Below, piece by piece: positions 1 to 7,192 of a stretch of DNA of 64,000 nt (positions are counted from its first letter, which is position 1; each line of letters starts with the position of its first letter). Position numbers and translations under genes: made by a program. The notes beneath the pieces are model-generated. The model saw only the letters and a program-made list of their open reading frames with translations. It searched no databases and was not told the DNA's origin. Source of the stretch: CAVRIA01 sp963721115. Lineage in GTDB: Bacteria; Desulfobacterota; Binatia; HRBIN30; CADEER01. Where the stretch lies: contig CAVRIA010000004.1 in NCBI GenBank assembly GCA_963721115.1, positions 1,178,001-1,242,000 on the forward strand. The letters are read 5' to 3'.

Positions 1-1408
1 GGCGGACACCTCGGCGTCGGCGGCCGTGCCAGACGAGTCGTGGATGGGTGTGTACATGCACGACCGCAAGATCGGCTACACACACGAGCGAGTGGTCGCG
101 ACGGAGGGCGGCCACCGCTTTGCCGAGGACTCGCTCCTCCGTCTGACGGTGATGGATGCCGAGCAGACGGTGCACACGCACATCGACGCGACGACCGGCC
201 CGGATTACGCGCTGCAGACGTTCAGTGTCTCGCTGCAGAGCGGGCTCGGGGATCTGAAGGCGAGCGGCACGGTGGGCCCACGGACGGTGGATCTGGTCCT
301 GCGGACGGGCAAGGACGAGACGCGGCAGCAGCTCGAGATCGACGGTCCGATCTACCTGCCGGCCACGGCACGGGCACTGTTCGCGGGCGCCGACCGAGGG
401 GCGGAGGGGGCGCGCACGCTGCAGGTCTTCGATCCCTCCGCAATGCGCCACTACCCGATGGAGGTGCGCATGGACGGGCGCGACAGCATCGTCGTCGGCG
501 GGCGCCCGGTGCCGGCGCGGCGCATGCGCGAGTCGTTTCGCGGCGTGGATACGACGGTGTGGATGGATGACGCCGGGCAAGTGCTGCGCGAGGAGGGGCC
601 CATGGGCCTGGTCACGGTCGCGGAGAGTGCCGAGCTCGCGGTGTCGGGCGGCTGGTCGGAAGGCGACGCTTTCGATCTCATGGCGGCGATGGCCGTGCCC
701 GTGCGCCGTCCCATCCCGCTCCCGCGTCAGCTGGCTGAGCTGACCGTGCGCCTGCACGGCGTCGAGGGTTTCCCGGTGCCGCAGGATGCGCGCCAGTCGT
801 ACCGCGACGGCGTCTTGCACATCCGGCGCGAGGACGCGGCGGCCGGCGAGACGTACACCCTACCGTATCGGGGGAGCGCTTGGCGCGACGACCTGGCGCC
901 GACGCCGTTCATGCAGATCGACCACCCGCGTGTGCGTGCGGCGGCGCGGCAAGCCCTCGGCGGCGAGACGGACGCCCTGCGCGCCGCCCAGCGGATCCGC
1001 GAATGGGTGTTCGACAAGCTGGCAAAGAGGGCCACCGCCAGCATTCCGAATGCACTGCAGGTGCTGGACATGGGAGCCGGAGACTGCAACGAGCACGCCG
1101 TCCTGTGGGCGGCGCTGGCCCGCGCCGGCGGCCTCCCGGCGCGTGTAGTGGCGGGTGCCGTCTATGCGAACGGAGCGTTCTTCTACCACGCCTGGGACGA
1201 GGCGTGGCTCGGCTCGTCGTGGGTGAGTGTCGATCCGGCGTTCGATCAGATGCCGGCGGACGCGACGCACATCAAGCTGATCGAGGGGGGCCCGGAGACG
1301 CACGCGGCCTTGATCTCGATCATCGGGCGGCTCGGCATCGAGGTGGTGTCGGCGTCCGCTGTTGCGGCTCGTGCCGAGGCGGGCTCGGCCGAGAGCAGGG
1401 CGCCCTGA
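1..1408 (+). CDS. Transglutaminase-like domain protein, 5' end outside window
   Basis: The reading frame is open from the first bases of the window, so the true start is upstream; the first internal start codon is a GTG at 26. The C-terminal third carries a transglutaminase-like (papain-fold) core. The nucleophile region reads GDCNEHAVLWAALARAGG, followed by the His region YHAWDEAW and the Asp in SVDPAFDQ, so the Cys-His-Asp triad appears complete. The preceding roughly 300 residues look beta-rich with no recognised catalytic motif. Such proteins may be peptidases or cross-linkers, and the substrate cannot be read from the sequence. No signal peptide can be judged because the N terminus is missing. 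Confidence 0.75.
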   Translation, partial: ADTSASAAVPDESWMGVYMHDRKIGYTHERVVATEGGHRFAEDSLLRLTVMDAEQTVHTHIDATTGPDYALQTFSVSLQSGLGDLKASGTVGPRTVDLVLRTGKDETRQQLEIDGPIYLPATARALFAGADRGAEGARTLQVFDPSAMRHYPMEVRMDGRDSIVVGGRPVPARRMRESFRGVDTTVWMDDAGQVLREEGPMGLVTVAESAELAVSGGWSEGDAFDLMAAMAVPVRRPIPLPRQLAELTVRLHGVEGFPVPQDARQSYRDGVLHIRREDAAAGETYTLPYRGSAWRDDLAPTPFMQIDHPRVRAAARQALGGETDALRAAQRIREWVFDKLAKRATASIPNALQVLDMGAGDCNEHAVLWAALARAGGLPARVVAGAVYANGAFFYHAWDEAWLGSSWVSVDPAFDQMPADATHIKLIEGGPETHAALISIIGRLGIEVVSASAVAARAEAGSAESRAP

Positions 1409-1631
1409 GACGACCGGTTCAGCCTGGTGTCTCGGAAAGCCTTCGCCGAGATCCGACGCCGGGAACGTCGAGCCTCCCAGCGAGCCGTTTCGCTTGTGCG
1501 GCTCGCCCTCCCGGTTTGAATCGATCCGTAGACCCAATCGTGAGGCGGTACGCTAGGTACTCGTCGGCATAAGTACCCCGACGTCTTTCTTCCTCTCGCG
1601 GATGAGTCTGTCGATTTTCTCGCAAACGAGG

Positions 1632-1666
1632 CTTCGACAAGCTCATGGTATCTGAGCTCGTCGAAG
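1632..1666. repeat. REP-like hairpin, CTTCGACAAGCTCA type
   Basis: Arms at 1632-1645 (CTTCGACAAGCTCA) and 1653-1666 (TGAGCTCGTCGAAG) pair over 14 bp with one G-T wobble around a 7-base loop. The TTCGACAAGCTCA core resembles short dispersed palindromes of many high-GC proteobacterial genomes. Only one copy is in this window, so its repeat status in the genome is inferred. Confidence 0.55.
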
Positions 1667-1813
1667 GGTGTCCTCGCATTTATCGACAGCCTCGGATGGG
1701 AGAGAGCCGAGGGGGATTTGATGGCGCCGCAGGCCACAATCGTTTTGGCCGCTCGAGGCTGTCGCAGAAGAGGAAATCGGTGATGGCTTCGCCATGTATT
1801 TGATCCCCCTCAT

Positions 1814-1835
1814 CCTTCTCCCATCCGGGAGAAGG
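1814..1835. repeat. Short palindrome, CCTTCTCCC/GGGAGAAGG
   Basis: A 9-bp perfect stem (1814-1822 with 1827-1835) closes a 4-base loop. The core resembles dispersed CCTTCTCCC..GGGAGAAGG palindromes of Gram-negative genomes. It could act as a weak hairpin terminator, but no T-run follows on either strand. Confidence 0.45.
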
Positions 1836-1952
1836 AACACCCTCACAAAATACGTTGCCACAATTGTGAACCGGAGTACTAAGTAGCGGTTTCCACATAC
1901 TAGCCTGAAACTCGCCCGGGCTGTGCCCGGGTTCGTAGGCAAAGGCTGGGGT

Positions 1953-2014
1953 TCGGGCTGAGGCTGGGGATCGATCCCAAAGAGCGCGCGAAGCGCGCAC
2001 CGTCCTCAGCCCGA
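1953..2014. repeat. Nested inverted repeat
   Basis: Outer arms TCGGGCTGAGG (1953-1963) and CCTCAGCCCGA (2004-2014) are perfect 11-bp complements. Inside them lie a palindrome GGGATCGATCCC (1968-1979) and a hairpin GCGCGC-GAA-GCGCGC (1984-1998). It lies just beyond the 3' end of the minus-strand peptidase gene and may contribute to ending its transcript, though it lacks a T-run. Confidence 0.45.
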
Positions 2015-2087
2015 GCCTGAGCCTCAGCGTGTTCCGGAAGTCCGTGTGTTTCTCAGCTCGAATGATCCGGCGCAGCCGGGGGCAACA

Positions 2088-4355
2088 CTAAGGGCTGCAC
2101 TCGCCGAAGGACAGCGCCGTCGAGGTGCTGCGCAAGAAGGCGGTGCCGCTGCGGATCACCTTGATCGGCTCGCACAGGGGGCTGCTCCGGAGCAGCGCGC
2201 CGGCGGTGCCGTTGGTGTCGAAGCGCGCGATGGCATCGTTCCCTTCGCTGTGCACCGAAAGTGAGCCGATCGCCCGGTCGCCGAGGTGCACCGAGTACTC
2301 GCCGCTGGGCAGGTTGTCGACGTGCACGACCAGTTGCTCTCGGCCGGCGAGGTAGCGGTAGAGGAGCCGGCCGTGGGCGGCGGAGGCGGCTCCGGTGTTG
2401 TACATGTCCGCGCGCAGGCGCCGCGAGCGCCGCGGCTCGTCGCTGAGTGAGCCGGCGAAGACCACTGGGCCGCCGACCGCGGTCACGGTGACGGCGTGTC
2501 CGCGCGCGTCCAGGTTGGGGATCTCCAAGATGGCGCGACCCTTGGGGTCGATCTGGAAGCTGGCGACGGGCTCGCCGTCGAAGTCCAGAGTGTAAGCGCC
2601 CGGCGGCGCATAGCGCGCGTAAAGCGAGACGGCGGTGGTCAGACACCGGTAGCTGAACTTGAGGCGTACGGCGCCGCCGATGCCGGGCATCGAAGGGGCG
2701 AGCATGACGGCGCTGCTCCGTCCGCCCGCGGGTTCGGCGGGCGCCGACCACTCGGCGAGCGAGCGAGCCAGCTCGAAGGCGTTCGGCGTTCCCCAGCCGG
2801 TGGGGAAGTCCCAGCCGCGCTCGGCGGCATAGACCTGGTTGTCGCCGGCGGTGATGTCGCGCAGTGGCGTCATCGGCAGGTCGCGGGCGTTGGCGACCTC
2901 GCACAGCGCCGGTGCGGCCAGACCGAGCGCAGGCCGGCCCAACGCGCTGCGGTACTGGTTGACCAGGGCGAGAAGCGCGGCCCAGATCGGCGCCGCCACG
3001 CTGGTCCCGCCGGACGACCACCAGATTCCGTCGTGCGCCATCATGTAGCCGGTCGCCGGGTCCGCGTTGAGTGCCACGTCCGCCATCACGCGCATGCTCT
3101 CCGGGCGCATCTGCCAGGGAGGGGCGGGCCACTTCTGGCTGACCCCGCCGCCACTGCCCCGCCAGGCCGTTTCGGTGACGCCGTCCGCCGTGTCGTGCAG
3201 GGTCGTCCCCCCCACGGCCAGGACGTACGGGTCCGAAGCGGGGAAGCCGACGCTCGGAGTGTTGTCGCCGCATTGGTAGGCACCGCTGTCGCCGCTGGCG
3301 GCGAGAACCGTCATGCCCTGGGCCGCCGCTCGCTCGAAGAGAGCGTGGGCCTGGTCGAGAAAGGAGCTGGGAAGATCCGGTTCACATCCGCCCCAGCTGG
3401 TGGTCACCAGTGCGGCCCGGTCGTCGCTGATGATGCGGTCGTACACCTTCAAGAAGGTGGAGCTCGAGGCCTTGTCTCCGGCGTAGACCAGCACTCGCGA
3501 GCCAGGGGCCATGGCCGAGGTCCATTGGACGTCGAGGTCGGTCTCGGTGTGTGTGCTCGTGATCGGCCCGGTCGCCGCGATCAGCTCGACGCTGTCGGGG
3601 CTGCGGCTGATGTCGAAATCGTCCCAGAAGCGCTGCAGATCGGCGCGATCGAAGCCGTAGGCAGTCGCGATGGCGACGGTCGAGGCGCGGTCGCCGCTGC
3701 CCCGGTAGCCGGCGTCGTAGAGGTCGTCGAAGTGATAGAAGCGCGCGATGTCCGCCGGGCGAAAGGGGCTGCCTTCCTGGGGCGGAAGGTTCGGGTCGCC
3801 GCCCGGTGGTTGCAGCTCGTCCGCCGCGCCCGGAGCGGTGACGCTGACCACGGTCGCGCTGGCGAGCGAGCCGAGCGATCCATCGGGTTGGAGGACGAGG
3901 TGCTCGCCGGCCTTGCCGGTGACGCTGAGCAGCTTGGCGGCGAGGGCCGATTCGACGCGGGCCGAATCGCCGCCCGCGGTAATGAAGCGCCCGGAAGCCG
4001 AAACGTCGGTCACCTCGAGCCCCGATCTCTGCAGGAACGAGACGAGGGCATCGATGCCCTCGGGGAGCGGGGCGAAGCGCCGGTCGAATTCCTGCGCGGA
4101 GAGATAGCGACCGAAGCGCGGAGACTGCGGATCGGCGAGATCGCGAACCAGCGATGCGAGCTCGCGCTCGTCGCGCCACGGCAGGCCGAGCACGACCTCG
4201 ACCGGACGACGAGCGTCGACCCGTCGGACCGCGACGGTCGCGGGAGAGGCCGCGAGGAGCCGATCGACTGCCGTTCCGTAGCCCGGATCGGAGGCGAAGG
4301 CCGCGATGGGCAGGGCGAGAAGGACGAGGATCGACAATGAGCGCATGGATGACAT
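2088..4355 (-). CDS. Secreted S53 (sedolisin/kumamolisin-type) serine-carboxyl peptidase
   Basis: The N terminus has a clear signal peptide (MRSLSILVLLALPIAAFA). A pro-kumamolisin activation domain follows (LASLVRDLADPQSPRFGRYLS), then an S53 catalytic domain. Catalytic Glu and Asp are in TETDLDVQW, and the nucleophile Ser is in SGGTSVAAPIWAALLA. The calcium-site region RDITAGDNQVYAAERGW and the TGWGTPNAFEL motif close the domain. About 220 residues after it are a beta-rich C-terminal extension without a recognised motif. The family consists of acid-active endopeptidases made as secreted zymogens. Two ATGs (4355 and 4346) are possible starts; a further in-frame start at 4394 would only add residues before the signal peptide. 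Confidence 0.88.
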   Translation of the reverse strand: MSSMRSLSILVLLALPIAAFASDPGYGTAVDRLLAASPATVAVRRVDARRPVEVVLGLPWRDERELASLVRDLADPQSPRFGRYLSAQEFDRRFAPLPEGIDALVSFLQRSGLEVTDVSASGRFITAGGDSARVESALAAKLLSVTGKAGEHLVLQPDGSLGSLASATVVSVTAPGAADELQPPGGDPNLPPQEGSPFRPADIARFYHFDDLYDAGYRGSGDRASTVAIATAYGFDRADLQRFWDDFDISRSPDSVELIAATGPITSTHTETDLDVQWTSAMAPGSRVLVYAGDKASSSTFLKVYDRIISDDRAALVTTSWGGCEPDLPSSFLDQAHALFERAAAQGMTVLAASGDSGAYQCGDNTPSVGFPASDPYVLAVGGTTLHDTADGVTETAWRGSGGGVSQKWPAPPWQMRPESMRVMADVALNADPATGYMMAHDGIWWSSGGTSVAAPIWAALLALVNQYRSALGRPALGLAAPALCEVANARDLPMTPLRDITAGDNQVYAAERGWDFPTGWGTPNAFELARSLAEWSAPAEPAGGRSSAVMLAPSMPGIGGAVRLKFSYRCLTTAVSLYARYAPPGAYTLDFDGEPVASFQIDPKGRAILEIPNLDARGHAVTVTAVGGPVVFAGSLSDEPRRSRRLRADMYNTGAASAAHGRLLYRYLAGREQLVVHVDNLPSGEYSVHLGDRAIGSLSVHSEGNDAIARFDTNGTAGALLRSSPLCEPIKVIRSGTAFLRSTSTALSFGECSP

Positions 4356-4625
4356 CTCGGCGTTGAGGCTCTCTCCACCCGGGTCGGGCGGCACTCTCTA
4401 TAGGTTCTAGGTGCGGGTGCGATCAACCGTCGCGAACGCGTGAATCGACGTGCCGCAGCCTTTCGACGATCACCTGTACGAAGGTGTCGGAGCACCGGCT
4501 GTGCCAGAGCCAGATCCGGGCGTATCGGTCCGTATTGGCGTCGATCCCCGTCAGGGGGGCGGGCGGCGCTCGTTAGGCGATTGGCGGAATCGGGGTATTA
4601 CGCGTTGCCCTGACGGCCCGGCCGG

Positions 4626-5246
4626 TTGCCTTTCGCCGGCTCGGTCGGTACCACGAATCGCGTGCACGACTCGATCTGGTCCCAGCTGGCGGGGCCGGCC
4701 ACACGCCGGGGTGGGCGCCCGGAAACGGCGACCGTGCTGCCCGAGCTGTTCATCGGAGAGTATCCGACGCACGAGGACGCCGTTTGGTTGCGCGACACCC
4801 TGGGGGTCACCGCGGTGATCTGTTTGCAGGACGACGCGGACCTGTCGCGCAAGGGGTTGGAGGCGGCGCGGCTGAAGCGGGCCTACGAAGCCGCGGGGAT
4901 GCGCTTCCATCGCCTCCCCATGGCCGACGGCGACACGATCGCGATGGCCGCCCGGCTCGACCACGCCGTGGGGCTGCTCGAGAGCCTTCTGAATGCCGGG
5001 GAGCGCGTCTATCTGCACTGCAATGCCGGCATGAATCGCGCCCCGACGATTGCCGTGGCCTATCTGCACCGCTGTCGCGGACGCTCCCTGGCGGAGGCAT
5101 GTGCGGCCGTCAAGCAGGTGCGGCCGTGCGTGCCGTACATGAGCGTCCTGCGCGAGCACTATGCACGGCCGGGATCCGGGGCGGCGGCGACCGAGAACCC
5201 GGTCCGATCAGGGGCTGGGCCTCAGCGGAAGAAGAACGCGGAGTAG
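4626..5246 (+). CDS. Dual-specificity/tyrosine phosphatase-like protein
   Basis: The product has a compact cysteine-phosphatase domain. The P-loop HCNAGMNRAPT fits the HCX5R(S/T) signature, with Cys as nucleophile and Arg as phosphate ligand. An upstream Asp-containing segment (LPMADGDT) could supply the general acid. No signal peptide is seen, so it is probably cytoplasmic. The TTG at 4626 is the longest start; GTG at 4662 (VHDSIWSQL) is an equally plausible one. The last 39 bases overlap, tail to tail, the 3' end of the minus-strand kinase gene. The substrate (phosphoprotein, phospholipid or RNA cap-like) cannot be inferred. Confidence 0.75.
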   Translation: MPFAGSVGTTNRVHDSIWSQLAGPATRRGGRPETATVLPELFIGEYPTHEDAVWLRDTLGVTAVICLQDDADLSRKGLEAARLKRAYEAAGMRFHRLPMADGDTIAMAARLDHAVGLLESLLNAGERVYLHCNAGMNRAPTIAVAYLHRCRGRSLAEACAAVKQVRPCVPYMSVLREHYARPGSGAAATENPVRSGAGPQRKKNAE

Positions 5247-6944
5247 CTGCGCGCAGCCCTTCTGACGCAGCGTGTGCACCTTCGCTCCCAGAAGCTCGAG
5301 CAATCGGGAACCGACGTAGAGCTCCAGATCGGCGGCGTCGCTGGGGCGAATTGTGCCCTCCGTGATCAGGCGGGCTCCCTCTCCGTCGAGCGGATCCACG
5401 GCGGTCGGACCCGGCGCCACCCCGATCAGCTCGATCAGGAGACAGTCGGTGTGCCGTTCGGCGCGAAACACGATCCGTCCGCCCCGGCTGACCTTCATCA
5501 CGTTCGAGAGCAGGTGCTTGAGGGCGATCTTCAGCTTCATTCCGTCGGTGTGCAGGGTCGGCGGCAGGTCCGGTCCGGTACGCCAATCGACCGAGAGCAG
5601 CCCATCCTTCTGCCGCAGGGGGCCCACTTCGGCCTGCAGCTCCGCGATCAGATCCGGGACGCTTACGTCGCGCAGCTCGAGCGGCAGGCGGCCAACGTCG
5701 AGGCGGCTGACGTCGAGCGTGGCGTTGATCAGCCCGAGCAGCTCGCGCGCGTTGCGGTCGGCGCGCTGGACGATGTCCGTCTGTTCGCGGCTCAGGGGAC
5801 CGAACTCGTTGTCCATGAGCAAGTCGTTGTAACCGATGATCACGTTGAGCGGCGTGCGCAGCTCGTGTGACATCGTGGCGATGAACTCCGACTTGAGCTG
5901 ATTGGCCCGCTTCAGCTGATCGACCAGCCGGGCATTCTCGAAGGCCAACGCTCCGAGCTGCGCGATGCCCCGCAGCTGGCGGGCTTGCTGATCGCTGAAA
6001 AGGGCATCCGTCTCGTGCTGCTCCATCGTCAGGAAGCCGAAGATCTGCCCGCCACGGCGCAGAGCGGTCACCATACTGCGGCAGTGCGGAGCGCGGGGGC
6101 AGAGCAGGGCGCCGACGTGCTGGTCGGCTGGCGACTGGGCGAGGTACGCCACCTCTTCCACCTCCAGGCGGCGCAGGAAGTCGCCGAGAAGAGCGTGCGA
6201 GATCTTGGCGGCTCCCTTGGCGGTCGGGGGGCCGCCCGGGCGCCCGGCGGCCGAGATGCGCAGATAGACGTCCTCGCTCGACTCCCACAGAAAGCTCTGG
6301 CTGGTGTCGCAGCCGAGCTCGGTGACGGCCAGGCGGCACAGTCGCTCGAGTACGTTGCGCGTTCCCATCGACCCGATGAGCTGCTCGCCGACGCGGGCCA
6401 GGGAAGAGGAGATCTCCGCCTCCTCGCGGCGCGCGTACTCGGCGCGGCGCCGCTGCCGCCGCACGTCGGCCTCGCGCAGCTCGCGTTCGATGGCCGGCAC
6501 GAGGCGCGCAACGGCGTCCTTGCCGACGAAGTCGTGCGCCCCGGCCTTCATGATCTCGACGACGGCGTTCTCGCCGACCACGCCGGATACGAGAATGAAG
6601 GGGAGGTCGAGCCCGCTCTCCTGAATGATGCGCAGGGCGTCGGGAGCAGTGAATCGCGGCAGCCGGTAGTCCGAGAGGACGATGTCCCACCGGCGCTCGG
6701 CGAGGGCGGCGCGCAATCCGGCGGCGTCCTCGACGCGGTAGAGCTCCGGCGCGTAGCCGCCCTGCTCCAGGGTGCGGCGCAGAAGAAGGGCGTCGTCCTC
6801 GCAGTCCTCGACGAGGAGGACCTTCAATACCTGACCGTCTCTCGCCTTGCGCTCCGCCGCGTCCCCGGCCCCGCGGTCCGAACGCGGGTCGTCGGGTGAG
6901 GACTCGGGGTCAGGCGTCGCCGCACGCAGCCCGTCTTTCGCCAT
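5208..6944 (-). CDS. REC-GAF-histidine kinase with degenerate ATPase domain
   Basis: An N-terminal receiver domain (KVLLVEDCEDD, phospho-acceptor Asp in LSDYRLP, KD near its end) is followed by a GAF-like region and a HisKA dimerisation domain with the phospho-acceptor His in ATMSHELRTPLN. The C-terminal HATPase region has lost its signatures: the N-box is LLSNVMKVS, there is no D-x-G-x-G G1 box, and the G2 box reads DLELYVGSRLL. ATP binding is therefore doubtful, although the His region is intact. It may take phosphoryl groups from, or heterodimerise with, the similar kinase encoded just upstream (7193-9076). The ATG at 6944 is chosen because GGAGAG sits 3 bases upstream; GTG at 7004 is an alternative without a clear ribosome-binding site. 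Confidence 0.85.
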   Translation of the reverse strand: MAKDGLRAATPDPESSPDDPRSDRGAGDAAERKARDGQVLKVLLVEDCEDDALLLRRTLEQGGYAPELYRVEDAAGLRAALAERRWDIVLSDYRLPRFTAPDALRIIQESGLDLPFILVSGVVGENAVVEIMKAGAHDFVGKDAVARLVPAIERELREADVRRQRRRAEYARREEAEISSSLARVGEQLIGSMGTRNVLERLCRLAVTELGCDTSQSFLWESSEDVYLRISAAGRPGGPPTAKGAAKISHALLGDFLRRLEVEEVAYLAQSPADQHVGALLCPRAPHCRSMVTALRRGGQIFGFLTMEQHETDALFSDQQARQLRGIAQLGALAFENARLVDQLKRANQLKSEFIATMSHELRTPLNVIIGYNDLLMDNEFGPLSREQTDIVQRADRNARELLGLINATLDVSRLDVGRLPLELRDVSVPDLIAELQAEVGPLRQKDGLLSVDWRTGPDLPPTLHTDGMKLKIALKHLLSNVMKVSRGGRIVFRAERHTDCLLIELIGVAPGPTAVDPLDGEGARLITEGTIRPSDAADLELYVGSRLLELLGAKVHTLRQKGCAQLLRVLLPLRPSP

Positions 6945-7004
6945 CAGCTCTCCGAATCGGTCGGACGGCGGTGCCGCGGCGGTGGCTCGTTCAGCTGCAG
7001 CCAC

Positions 7005-7192
7005 GGCTCACAAACGCGATCGCAGCGGCGTCGTGATTCCAGTTCCGCCTCGAGCCGCACACAGAGAGTTATGCTTCGCATCGAGGCTGCCATGCAAGAG
7101 CAGCCGTGAGCCTTGGCGCGCCGCGCCGGCTCGAAGGTGAGGGGGCCGCGGGCAGGCCCGCCGCGAGTCCCAGACCCGCGGGGCCCGGGGCG
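7005..7192. other. Spacer between two co-oriented kinase genes
   Basis: This 188-bp spacer separates the upstream kinase stop from the downstream kinase. It contains GC-rich hairpins, for example GCGGGC-AG-GCCCGC near 7149-7162, without T-runs. No convincing small gene or promoter is seen; the two genes may or may not be co-transcribed. Confidence 0.3.

Larger units (their letters stand above)
1409..2087. other. Gene-free 0.68 kb stretch with several REP-like inverted repeats
   Basis: No reading frame here resembles a protein. The stretch separates a gene ending at 1408 from the convergent S53 peptidase gene ending at 2088. It holds at least four perfect or near-perfect inverted repeats (1632-1666, 1814-1835, 1953-2014 and an inner hairpin at 1984-1998). 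The less GC-biased composition and clustered palindromes resemble an accumulation site for REP/BIME-type repeats. Confidence 0.6.

Noticed and set aside
2496..4340. Long open frame antisense to the S53 peptidase gene
   Set aside because: It mirrors the peptidase codons on the other strand, is rich in Arg/Gly/Ala low-complexity text, has no domain match, and such frames arise by chance in high-GC DNA.
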